From Heliocidaris tuberculata (Eukaryota > Echinodermata > Echinoidea > Camarodonta > Echinometridae): DNA of 64,000 nt. This document shows positions 46,503-58,115 of this stretch, in pieces. Location of the stretch: assembly GCA_025618425.1 (NCBI GenBank), contig CM046832.1:63429108-63493107 (forward strand). Reading direction: 5' to 3'. A program made the translations under genes and the position numbers. Numbering within the stretch: position 1 is the first letter of the stretch; each line of letters begins with the position of its first letter. The notes below the pieces were generated by a model. The model was not told the origin of the DNA. It searched no databases and was given only the letters and a program-made list of their open reading frames with translations.

Positions 46503-47007
46503 CCTTAAAGGGGGTACCCAATGCTGAAACAATTTTTAATAGTTCATTTAAAAGATCATGATTTTATTAGCAGAAAATCATCTGCCTTAAGTTATTTAAA
46601 AATTCGTGTTGCCAGAAAAATCCCCGAAATATGGTAAGACTTCAGGATATTTTGGCCCCTCAGCTGTGTCCCAATTTCAGCTAGGTAACCACAATGACGT
46701 CAAAGTGGTTACCCAGGTTCGCGTATTGCAGATGTGTTGCGCGCTAGACTGTACAAAATGCATTACACCTTGCGCGCATTTTGCTATAATTGCGCGACAA
46801 GGTAACCACTTTGACGTCATTGTGGTTACCTAGCTGAAATTGGGACACAGCTGAGGGGCCAAAATATCCTGAAATCTTACCATATTTCGGGGATTTTCTG
46901 GCAACACGAATTTTTAAAAAAATTTAAGGCAGATGATTTTCTTCTAATAAAATCATGATCTTTTAAATGAACCAACATTGTTTCAGCATTGGATACCCCC
47001 TTTAAGG
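46503..47007. mobile_element. 505-bp palindromic element with arms over 200 bp
   Basis: The left arm (46503-46713) runs from CCTTAAAGGGGGTACCCAAT to GTAACCACAATGACGTCAAA. The right arm (46799-47007) is its near-perfect reverse complement, ending ATTGGATACCCCCTTTAAGG. The loop of about 85 bp holds GCGCGCTAGA and CTTGCGCGCATTTT. Each arm carries a TGACGTCA (CRE-like) site. Transcribed, it would form a very stable hairpin. Confidence 0.93.
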
Positions 47008-47443
47008 CTTACCCCTAACCCTAAGTAAACTGACACAACCTGAATTTTAACAAGTCAGGAAAGGTTTCTTGCCATGAAAATTGCGGTCGCTTACGATCCA
47101 CGAAAGTTTCATGTTGTGAACGTTTCTGGTTTTACTAGTGGCTAGACTTTTAGATTTAGACCAATATAAGTCTTCTCTAGCCTAGGCCTAATAACATGTA
47201 TAAGGTCAAGTAAAATTAATTCCTAGTTTCTCATTTTCCAAAAATAAGGAGGAGTTTCCATATTAACTATAAAATATTGTATATTTTTCCAGTAGACAAA
47301 AAAATTCCACTGCATTAATTTCAACACAATTTTCTTGAAATTCATTTCATTTCATATCTACATACATGAAGTAGCTACTACTGATTCTTATTCTCACTCT
47401 AGAAACTAATACAAAAGATATGGTAAGGGGTCCTAAAGCTTCG

Positions 47444-47575
47444 CAGGGCCCTCTTGCATAAAAAGTTGTGTTTAATCGCAACGCAAAAAATTAAACGCAA
47501 CTTGATTTTCAACCAATCAGGATCGCGTATCTTGGACTTGCGTTTAATTGCAACTTTTTATGCAAGAGGGCCCTG
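47444..47575. mobile_element. short foldback MITE, CAGGGCCCTCTTGCATAAAA ends
   Basis: Arms identical for the first 25 bp (CAGGGCCCTCTTGCATAAAA then AGTTG) and inverted again further in (TTAAACGCAA and TTGCGTTTAA). Length 132 bp. Confidence 0.9.
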
Positions 47576-48043
47576 GTCCTATAAATCTACGCACCCCACA
47601 AATAAGCGCAATGCGACGTGTCCAATGCGCCAAATTTCTGCTGTGACTAAGCAACAATAATATTTGCATTTGCCAAAAAGAATGAGTAATTTCCCTTATT
47701 TTTGTGATTATTATCACTATTTGGAAATCGGGTGAAATTTACATCAGTTAGCTTAAAAATCAAGATTTGCATTCATTTATTTAATATGTGCGCTTCTTTA
47801 GGATCCATTCATTTTGTGAACAAGATTTGACACGGGCATCTACATCGTCTTGAAAATGAATGTTATGGACATTCGTCTGTCGTAATTTTCTCAGCGATCT
47901 AACTTCAGAATATAAAGAACCAATATATTTAAAGAAATTCACCTAAACCCCTGAATAAAAAGACTTTTTAGCGGCTGGAAACAAAGTGCGTAGCTTTAGG
48001 TCCCCACATCATACAATATTTACATAGAATATAAATACTTCAA

Positions 48044-48545
48044 GACCCCGTTCTCACTCACTTTGAAAGTGGACTTTTGGAGCGGTCTATCTAAGACCCG
48101 TTCCTCAGGAACGGTTCTTAGGTGAGTGTGAACGGTCAAAGTGGTCCAGGAAGTGGTCTTCTGGACCGCTCCAGAAGACCACCTCGGGGAGGTGGTCTTG
48201 AGGAACGGGTCTTATTAAGAGCGGTATGGACCGCTCTAAACGTGCAATGTGAACGAAAGCGTACTTCAACCGGAAGTGAGCTAGTGACGTTCCGCGCAGA
48301 AAAAAAAGCAAAAGCAATCGATCGGGCAGCCGGCAGGAACGCTACGGTACATCAGTTTGTATTCCGCGCGAAAAATTTGACCCGCTGACCTGAGCTGCCA
48401 TAGCAACAAGGCCACTTTGAATCGTGGAGCGGTTTGAGCGAGAAAAACTGCTCGGAGTGTGAACGCTAGCAAACCGTTCCTCAAGACCCGTTCCTCTGGA
48501 GCGGTCTAACTAAGACCACTTTCAAAAGTGAGTGAGAACGGGGTC
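48044..48545. mobile_element. 500-bp inverted-repeat element, copy 2
   Basis: Near-identical reverse complement of 38197-38698. Ends GACCCCGTTCTCACTCACTT and GTGAGTGAGAACGGGGTC. The flanks TTCAA and CAAGT suggest a 3-bp CAA target duplication. Confidence 0.92.
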
Positions 48546-49239
48546 CAAGTCTCCAAGCCTTCAAGTTCAAATTTCAATTTAAAATGTTTAACATCAGTCA
48601 CTCATCACATCAAACTCACATTAGTAACACTATTAGACTGTAGTAGGCAACATCATGAATGCAGTACATGCAAAGAATCGTCTTGCAATGGTAATGCTCG
48701 TCTGTAATGTACTGTGCAATTTCAATTTGGGGGGGGGGGGGGACCTCAGCAAATTGTTGCATGTACCGATTTACAGAGCATTTTTCAATCATCATTGTCT
48801 ATTATTATTAAAGTAACTGTTACAATATCATCAGATTCTTATTCTCACTCTAATAACTAATACAAAAGCTACAACATTTACATAGAATATGAATACTCAA
48901 ATCAGATCGAGTTCCAGCTTTCCAGCTTCCAATTTAACATCAGTCATCTGACATTAGTCATGTTAGTCATGAACGGAGTACTATAAACTGCTATGCATAT
49001 ATCGTCTTGCAATATGGCAATGCTCGTCTGTATGAATGCACTGTGTCTGTGCAATGCAAGCCAACAGCACTTCAGAGTGCATTTGCGACAAATTCTAATT
49101 TGCCTTTCGGTCCTTTATACTGGCGGTGTGGTACAACTTATTCGTTAAAATTCAACAAAACAAGAATCAACATAATGGCTAGCAAATAACAAGAACATAA
49201 AAACACAAATGTATACTCGAATTACGAGCTCGATCCAAG

Positions 49240-49440
49240 ATTGACTAACCATTGGCCGAATGTTGGCGACTGAAGGTTCAATAGGGCTGTGGTTGGTCGA
49301 AAAATACGGCAGCTTTGCTCCTCGCTGAACCAGTAAAATGACACGGGAATAAAGGGAGAACGCTGGTTGGGCGATCGCACTAAACATGGAGACTACCAAC
49401 CAGTGGATCCAGCATGCAGCAGTCAATCTCACTGCTCGAA
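49240..49440 (-). promoter_or_regulatory. possible NFYB promoter region with a CCAAT box
   Basis: A more GC-balanced, repeat-free patch upstream of the NFYB coding exons and between two divergent genes. On the minus strand it has GGCCAATGG (CCAAT at 49251-49255) and several CCAACC variants. Assigning it to NFYB is inference: the 5' UTR exon was not located, and the UBL4A start lies 3.5 kb away on the other side. Confidence 0.3.
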
Positions 49441-50029
49441 GCCCCCCAAAAGCCTGAAAGACTTCCTTCTTTTAAAGTGTTATTTAGGCCGAATCTCGGA
49501 TCCTTTTCATGTAATTCAACTTTACCCAACATATAACTTTTATTAATACACACTTAGGAACAGCAGTAAGACGAAATAATAAAAAAAGAGGAAAAACGGG
49601 TATAAAGGTTAGTAGCGGATATTGTTTTTGTTTGCTTTCATTGGAGGGGGGTAAACCAAAAAAGAGTATGTCTTTATAACAGCGGACACCGCTCGAATAG
49701 GGGGTACTCCTATACCCCTCCCGTAAATGTATGATCCCTCCTTATTTCTAAATTGGATAGAATCAATGTTCAGCTAATACATGTACCATACATTTCAACA
49801 TTTTGGGCGAATATGACCCCCCCCCCCAAAAAAAAAAAAAAAAAAATCATCATAAATTACAAGCAGATATTATGACAGCAAAGTAACCAAGTAAAACACT
49901 AATTATTTGATGAATTACATAGGCCTATAATATGATTAAGAATTTATTAAGTCTCCTTAGTAAGTTGCATGTTGTCTCGTTGAATTAATACCGATTATTA
50001 AATATTATTCATACTCATATGGGCAGAAT

Positions 50030-50470
50030 TTCGGAGGGAAGGGAATGTTGAATTCTGGTAAAAAGTGAAAACCAATTTGTGAGCTTTCTCATTCTTTCTA
50101 TGTCAGTGTGGAAGAATGCCCCCATTTTCGAACGAGAAAAAGCTGAAAAGTTTGGACCAAACTGTTATGCCACATGGGCTGTGGAACCTGGGGCTGGGGG
50201 CTGCAGCCCCCCCCCCCCCCACACACACACACACACATACACTTTTTTTTAGTAGACACGTTTCATAAAATCTCGGAAAAGAGGTTCGAAAATTGTCATT
50301 ATTCAAGTGAAATCAAATCAGCCCCCCCCCCCTACTTTCAAAAACGCTCCACGGCCCCTGATAAATGTGTGTATTTCTGTATATTTCATATAATGAACTT
50401 TTCCCACTTGCTTCCATGAATTTCTTTCAAAGTGTAATTGCATGACCAGAACTCAACTTTATCATCAGTT
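50030..50470. mobile_element. decayed third copy of the 15365 MITE
   Basis: It shares GTTGAATTCTGG, TTTGTGAGCTTTCTCATTCT, GTTATGCCACATG and CATGACCAGAACTCAACTTT with 15365-15757, in the same order. Poly(C), CA and poly(T) runs (50208, 50221, 50499) have grown inside or beside it. Confidence 0.7.
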
Positions 50471-51626
50471 TAACTTGTCGAGTTTTCAGAAAGCGATTTT
50501 TTTTTTTTTTTTTTTTTTTTTTGATACTCCTACTTTATGCCGCAGGTCTGACACAAGCTCCTTAAGGCTCAACAATGGCTTAGCGTTTGTCCAGCATCAT
50601 GAATTTCAGAAACTGATTTATCAATTTGGTCAAGTTATGTTGTTATTGAATGTACGCACCTTCATGAAATAAATACATTCCTTCAAAATTCCCTATATTT
50701 AGTTTTTTTATACTAGGCCTAATTATGCATGATTTCAAATGTTTGTACATATTTACTTTATGTATAAGGCCAAATAAAATTGATTCCTATTTTATCGTCC
50801 CCTCCTCATTTTTTTTTTCTTTTCCTTATTTTGTTCTGAAATGGAATAAGAATCTGATGACATCTAGATAATGAAAAGCACCATTGCCCCTTCGAAGTAT
50901 ATGTACAAATTAAATTGAATGAAAAAAAAAACTTTATTTTGGAATTTGACCCAGTAACAATTTATATACAGGAAGAATAATACCAACAAAAAACAAACAA
51001 ACAAACAAACAAACTTGGAATCCCCACCTCATAATTTGAAGGAAAAAAATCTGGACGAGAAACTAGGGATCAATAGATTTTATCAATAATTCTTCGTCAC
51101 GGTTTCGGGTTTCTAGAATTTAAAAATAACTCTATCATAGTGAATTACTATTAATATAATTACAGTAATAATAATAGACCTAACCATCATCATCACAATC
51201 ATTACAATCATCACCATCATCATCGTCATCATCCCTCTGGCCATTTATAATCATAGTTATTGGAAATCATGATGATATAATTACGATAATGTATATAGGC
51301 CTACATACTACTGGCCTAAAGAAATACTCTAAAATCTATCAATTATTGTTGTTTACCAGGGGTGGTATTCTGAACTTGAATTGTTGTAACTCTTTTGTTG
51401 TAATTTTTTATCCTCCAGAATTAATACATGTACATGCAGCGCTGCTATTGTTGTAAGTTATGATTCTGAAAATTGTTTTAGCGAGATATTATCTAAGGAG
51501 TAAGGGCTGCCTTTATATCACGACACGCCCATTTTTTGACACCAATCTTGATGGATGAAGTTGAAGTTGTTGCTATTTTCATAGGAAATAGATCTAAATG
51601 ATGTTATGGGATAGGGCCATAATAAC

Positions 51627-51973
51627 CAGTGGCGGATTCAGGGGGGGGGGGGCAATCCCGGCCCGTGCCCCCCTCCTTTTGAGGGAAAACAATGCAATGT
51701 GCCCCCCCCCCCTTATTTGCGATTGTGCCCCCCCCCCCTTTTCGACCAGAAAACCTTTTTTTCCTTTTTTTTTTTTTTTTCTTTTTTTTTTTGCTTGTCA
51801 GAGAATTATGTAGGGGAACTGGACCCCATAACCCCCCCCCCCCCCCACTGAGCGACTTTTGGAGGGCTGCCGAGAGACCAAAAAAATATGGGTCTCCCTC
51901 CAAGCAGTTTCCCAAAGTTGACAATCCTGCATTTGTGTGCCCCCCCTTATACGAAATCCTGGATCCGCCCCTG
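51627..51973. mobile_element. CAGTGGCGGAT-ended element with 9-bp target duplication
   Basis: The left end CAGTGGCGGATTCAGG is inverted as CCTGGATCCGCCCCTG. Both flanks read CATAATAAC (51618-51626 and 51974-51982). Poly(C), poly(T) and the GACTTTTGGAGGGCTG block fill the interior. CAG..CTG ends and an 8-9 bp duplication are hAT-like (inference). Confidence 0.88.
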
Positions 51974-52932
51974 CATAATAACGGTCATCTAATAATTATG
52001 TACTTTCAGATGCAAATTGGGGTTTAATTCTATGATCGACACTTTGTTACCCTCCCTGAGGAAGTTGTCTTTAAACATCGGTCTGGAGATATTTATGTTC
52101 ATTCTTCATTTTAGAGTTCAATGTATTACAAAAATATGAAATAGTAGTATATAAAAACATATCAATTCAAGTTAAGTAAAATATTGTATATTGAAGCCAG
52201 CTTTCGGGGATATAGGAAAAGGGAGTGTCAGCTTCCCCAATTCTGCCACTCCTTGTTGTCTGTCTCGACTTTCTTTCCGATTCCATCTTGCTTCTTCTAT
52301 CTTTTCTCATTCACTTTTACTTTATGTTTTTTATCTCAAGAAAAAAAAAAGGTAGGCGCTAGGAGGATCAGGATAGGCTAGGCTTCATGCATATGCATGC
52401 ATGCATGCATGCAGTATATTACCAAAGATCTTTGCTATAGTATTACGAGTTAAAGGTCTTCGTCGATCGTTCGAGAAGCTAGAAGCGGAGCCAGGCACCC
52501 AAGTTCAACTCCGTCGATTGCTGAAGAGTGTATAAATTTGTTCCTAATGCCACACATCAACTTATTAGCATCTTTTCATGTTTGGAATAAAAGAAATCTG
52601 TATTTGTAGCCTGTCATCGTAACCCGGATAAACGCTACATGCATGTCACTTCGGTCCCAGGTATTCATATTTATGTTCGTCTACTAAAGTTCTACTCTGC
52701 AGGCTCTCGATTTTGAGTGTATCGTCACTCACAGAAGCGGTGCAAGCAAAGGAGGAGGCTGCTAGCTGCCCCATTTGATAAAGAGAACAGTCATCCAGCA
52801 TTCACGGATTCTGAAAAATCTCATTCAGATTTGTCCACCCTTTACTGATGAGATAAAACTGAACCAGTGAAACAGCATCACTCACATGACTCGGGCAGTC
52901 TCGGTCAAAATTATTTTCATTAAATCATCATC

Positions 52933-55900
52933 ATGATTTTGATAGTGAAGATACTGCAGGCTCCAGGAAAAGAATGTAGAATAGAGGTTAGTGCAAATTC
53001 TTCATTTGATTTGATTTGATATGATTTTAAGTAATAATTTTATTACGGTAAAACTCACTTCAGCTGGACAGCTATATTCTTCAGTAAATGAGTAAGTCTG
53101 CGGTGCAGTGTTAGACTGAATTCTGAAATGACATAGTCTAGCCAAATTATAAAACATCTAAACAAATACAATAATGAAACTAACAAAACAAATAATCAAT
53201 AGAAAAATGAACAGATCATAAAAGAAGGTAAGATATACTTAAATATGAAATAAAAATATCAAAAATCAAAAGAAGTTATTTGCAGATGATACAAACCAGC
53301 AAGGAATGAAATAAAAAATAATAAATTCAGGAAATTTGGAATTTTAAGCATCAAATTTTGCCTTCATTGATATTTTTCTGCTAAGACCCAAGTGAGATCG
53401 CTATGTGCTACCCTCTCTGTGGGAGAGGGGAAATCTGCATTTGTTTATTGTGTGTGTGTGTGTGTGTAATTGGGTTTTTACAGATGTGTATCAATCAGAT
53501 ATGGTTATTTACGTCTGGGACCGACCTTAAACGTCAGTCACCATCTGAAAGATGTGACTTAGTCTCGAACCTTGGTCTGCTGAATCAGTTTATAATTTCC
53601 ACTGTTAGCTGGATTATAGGCGCATGTCACAACACCCAGTTTATTGTCGAATGCCGTAGTACAGCAATAGAGGGCAGCAATCGTGTGTTTTCACCATGAT
53701 CATATTGGTTTAGGAGTAGGAGGTTGTATTATATACCCTCATATATTGGATGGGTGCAGGACTGGATGGGTGGTGTTAACAGATTAGAATTTCTAATTCT
53801 GATTCATGTTGATTGTGATTCATGTTATGCCAGTAGATCTCATTTAAGTAATACAATCAATATTCTTTTTTTTAATGTAAATGTATATGCAATTTTTATC
53901 TCATATGCAGGTAGCAGATGTGGAGTCAATTGTCTCAGTAAAGCGTATGGTAGCCAGAGAATTTGATGTGCCTGTTCACCTCCAAAGACTAGTGTTCAGA
54001 GGAAAAACATTAGCAGGTAAGTGTGCTGACAAAATGTTCTCCTTTTCATAAGCTGAAAGAAAAGAGAGCATTAGCTGAAAGAAAAAGGTAGACTTTACAT
54101 GCACATGCACATCTAGAGCTGATATGAATACTGACAGTCTTTTTAGATTTATTCTATTGGAAATATCCTCGATCATATATTTCAGTTTTAATTTCAAGCA
54201 GATATATGTGACCCTCCACCACAAAACGATCAATAAGTCGCAATGGGAGTTTTAGAGTAAACAGCTGAAAAAAAGTGGTTTGGGTGGAAATTTTCATCTT
54301 AAGTTTTTTGTATTTTCTGAAAGTTCATTTATTAATCTACCATCTGGCAAAATTTCAGGGTAAAATATCTTGTTAAAATTTGTTTTTACTCAAATTCAAA
54401 ATGACCATGTTTTCCTGGACATTCAAACTGTCGGTGTCAACTTGCTGGGATTGTACTTCACATCGCTTTTCTGATATAGCTTAAAAACTATGCACTGTCT
54501 GATATTCAAATTCTAAAGAAACAAAGAAATATATCTATTCTGAAGGTATGGAAAGTTTCAAACCAATCCAATTAGTACTTCATAGTGTATGATAGGGAGT
54601 TTTGACTCAACCTTTTGTGCAACAAACAATAGGACACAGATTAGGCGCTCTTAAAAAGTCGCTCTTCTTTAGAGCCTGTTTTCTCTATTGTTTTGGTCAT
54701 TGGCCTGTCTGACATGTTGACATTCTTATTGTAATTTACAAGGGTTTGCTTAGTCCAAACAAGACAAGTTATATATCATTTTAAAGCTTAGAATCTGAGT
54801 TTTCAAACTGTGATGAAATTTTTAAAACCCAAATTTCCGACTTATTGGTCGTTTTGTGGTGGAGGGTCACATATAAACATTTTAGAGAATTATACATGGA
54901 TAATTAATTTGTTTGTGTCCAGTAATAGTTCCTTCTCTCCTTTCTGTTTTTCTCCTTATGTGGTAGGCATGGAGATTGCAATCTGAACATCGGTTCCGTC
55001 TATTGAACAATTGTTTTATAAGTAGGCATGAAAGGCTGTCACTTTAAGAAACCCTACAACATGGATTATGTAATTTTTCTTTATTCCTTAGATGGACAGA
55101 GTCTAGATTTTTACAAGATAGGGCCAGGAACCAAGATTCATCTAGTTGTGCGCAGACCAGAGACTGATGCAGACCCAACGAGTGTGAATACCTTAGGCAA
55201 CTGCACAGCTCTATGGGATCATGTGTCAACGATTCTTGCTAGACATTTTACAAGTTCAGATGCAGAGCGGATACTAGAATCTTTCAAGAAAGTGAGTACT
55301 TTTGCTATTATTAAGTGTCTTATTGATTTATTCTGACATATTAACTTATATTGACAATGCCACCAAGTTACAAACATGTATCACAGATTTTTTTTTTTTT
55401 TTTTTGTGTGTGGTGTTGTTTTTTTGAGAAAGGATTCATTCATAAGTTCTTTTTTATTATTCATGTCCATACAGATAGCTTTCATAATATCAAAAGTTTA
55501 CAATTTATGAACCCTTTTAGAATTTCACTGAAAAAGAGAGGTTTTTCAAATGTCCGTATATATGAAATTCTATCAAAATTTGGGCTGTAAAAATATCCTA
55601 CTGCACTGACCGTGCTGAAGTAGTTTGACTAGCATGAACAGGAATGTCTGTTCTATAGCCTATGTCTCAGGTACTTTTCACTCTATGCATCTAACAAGAT
55701 CTTGTTTTGTTTGCAAAATGAACAAATATTCCTACAAAATGATGTCTAATTCTGGCAGAATAGTCGTTTGAGAAATCTAGGCTTCAAATAATGGATGATA
55801 TATTTTCAATGATAGCAATTACAACTAAACATATATTCAGTATAATAATCCTAACCAAAAAAAAACTTATTCAAAGGTATTGCTCTTGAAAGAAGTGCTG

Positions 55901-56545
55901 TAGAAAATGAGAGATGAACTTTTTTCCAGACATGGTATTGACCAACGTATGTCCTGGTGGAGAGATGAGCAGCGTTGTCACTACGGTGGTCGGCGCCAGT
56001 CGGAACCTTCCACCACTCGAAATTTCCGACTGGCACTCAATGCAATATCACACCCACCCGCTCGGCCCTAATTTCCCCACTGACAAAGAAAAAAATACTA
56101 CGATTTTGACCTACGAACACGCAGTTGTGGTTTAAGCCAGTAATCTGACAGCACACTCACAGCAGGTATATGTACAAAGTAAACCAAATACTTGTACAGT
56201 AGTTACAATGCTTATATGTTGCAGCTACAATACAGTGTGTACTATGTAGATACATGATATTTTTACTGTTTAACTATAACTTATAAGCCCTGAAAACCGA
56301 TTAGTTTTTGTTCCCCTGAACCCCCCGTGGTAAGGTGTCGGGCGATAAAATTTCCACCACTAAAAAGTCCCTGGTGACAACCCTGGAGATGAGTAAAAGC
56401 TTGATGATCATAGATTTAAGTTGAAATGGTCTTTTTTCTTTTGCAGGAATTCGCAGCAAACATGGCCAACCTGAGTCTGGATGATATTGAGAGGATAGCA
56501 CAGTCTAAGCTTGAGGCCTTAGATAGAGCTGGGCCATCTAGCTAG
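52933..56545 (+). CDS. UBL4A: UBL4A/GET5, ubiquitin-like protein 4A (complete, 4 exons)
   Basis: Ubiquitin-like subunit of the BAG6-UBL4A-GET4 complex, which passes tail-anchored membrane proteins to the GET/TRC40 route in the cytosol. Exons: 52933-52986, 53911-54016, 55092-55291, 56447-56545, all with AG/GT borders and matching phases; 459 nt, 152 aa (human UBL4A is 157). The start MILIVKILQAPGKECRIE is the first ATG in frame with the ubiquitin fold. The fold covers residues 1 to about 74 (VKRMVAREFDVPVHLQRLVF, GKTLAD, GPGTKIHLVV). It has no Gly-Gly end, so it is not a conjugated modifier. The C-terminal part (about 93-141) has LWDHVSTILARHF, DAERILESFKK and LSLDDIERIAQSKL, the region that in UBL4A tethers BAG6. 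The stop is TAG at 56543. Introns 2 and 3 each carry a transposon. Confidence 0.95.
54204..54875. mobile_element. 670-bp MITE in UBL4A intron 2
   Basis: The left end TATATGTGACCCTCCACCAC then AAAACGATCAATAAGTCG. The right end is its reverse (CGACTTATTGGTCGTTTTGT then GGTGGAGGGTCACATATA). The outer ATATGTGACCC matches the 2.8-kb element at 40356, so the two may share a mobilising enzyme. It makes up over 60% of the intron. Confidence 0.9.
55970..56385. mobile_element. hAT-like MITE in UBL4A intron 3 with intact 8-bp target duplication
   Basis: GAGATGAG flanks the element on both sides (55962-55969 and 56386-56393). The ends CAGCGTTGTCAC and GTGACAACCCTG are inverted. An 8-bp duplication with CAG..CTG ends fits the hAT superfamily. 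The right end stops about 60 bp before the acceptor of the last UBL4A exon. Confidence 0.9.
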
Positions 56546-57313
56546 AACGCACTCACCTTCCATTATCACTATAACATTCATCATGGGAGGCAGGATGCAG
56601 TCCATTGTCAATATGGCAACCATGCGTGGACAAACAGGAGCTCTGGAGTACTTGAGGATATTGTTCAGTGCTGAGTGTGTGTAGAAGACATTTTGTGACG
56701 TACATGATTTTATTGGCCAATCGCCACATAAGCTTATGAGATGGTACTAACATTTGAAAGAGGATGCTGGCATTTTTGTTTTATTCACACAAGAGAGTTT
56801 GAGGAAAATTCAGTTGATCGATGAGTGTTCACATAAGGAAGAGAGAAGTGGTTGTCTGTCATCAGTTTAACTTGGAGTTGGAGCAAATACTATTTATCTT
56901 GCAATGGTTTGAGTCTTTATGACATGCCTTCTTTACTGTACTTTGAGTATGTTTTATAATCATTTTCTTAGTGCTGAGAGAACAAATGATGTTAGTGTAA
57001 TGGGGTCACCAATATTCTTTTAGGTATAAAAGGGAGTAGTAAGTAAAAATGTTCCTAAGCAAGGAGAATATAATCTTTAGAATATTACCCATGTTTGGAG
57101 AACAGGATATCTTTTTTATTTACACATAGCTTTCAGTCTTATTCAATTTTCTATTCTTATTCAATTTTTCTCAAGGTATGTACACTGCATGTATATGAAC
57201 CTTGAAAATGTTTACTTGGATGAGTTGGGTCACTGTGCATTAAAAAGGAAAATTGTATTGGCAAATGCGAGTCATTCCACGTAATTAGCTCTAGCCTCTG
57301 ATCTAAAGATTAA

Positions 57314-57319
57314 AAATAA
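57314..57319 (+). other. candidate UBL4A polyadenylation signal
   Basis: First AATAAA noticed after the UBL4A stop, about 770 nt downstream. Another AATAAA lies near 58826. Which one is used cannot be decided from sequence. Confidence 0.35.
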
Positions 57320-58115
57320 AATCTTCCTTTTACTCCAAAATAGATAATTCCAGCAATAGTTTGGGTGTACAAGGAGTAACCCAGTTCATTAATATGTGGG
57401 GAAACTGTAATATTACTGCTGTAGCAGCAAAAAAAAGGACCACCAAAATCAATTCAAATTCCAAGAAGGACTGAATTTAACTTCCATCTCTACATGTAGA
57501 TGACATGAGTCAGACTTTTTCAAATATACCGTGCTGCAAATTTTGGGGTTCCGAAATGGAAATGGAATACATAAATGCTCATTTTCATTCTTGATGTTTG
57601 AGCCATCTTCAGTATATATTAAGGGTTGGAGGCTGATTCTTGCTATTTCTGATGCGAACAATAGATCAAGATGCGACACCCATTGTCCAAGATGATACCA
57701 ACATCCTCAAACATATATGAGTGGAGTAACCATGAACCGGTACATATATTGTTACGAATGTAAGGCACACATGCTCCTGTGACAATTGCTCCACAGCCTA
57801 TTTCTAACACTTCATGCCTGGACCTAATATGATACCTACCCCTAACCAGCAACCTATCATAAAACCAGAATCACAACCCCTTATCTGAACCCTTTTTTTG
57901 TTGTGACGGATAAAGCCTTAAATACAAACATCACAAGAGTATGAGTCAAATCACCATTTTTGTATCAGGAATACAGTACAGAAAAGAGTGTAAATGTACT
58001 TGAGAAACCCATCTGTTCCACTGAACAGGGAAGGATTTGAAGCTCACATGAATATGCAAAGTTCAAATCAACACGTTTCTTACTTTTCTTCCAACATTGT
58101 ACTGTTACAATTATA

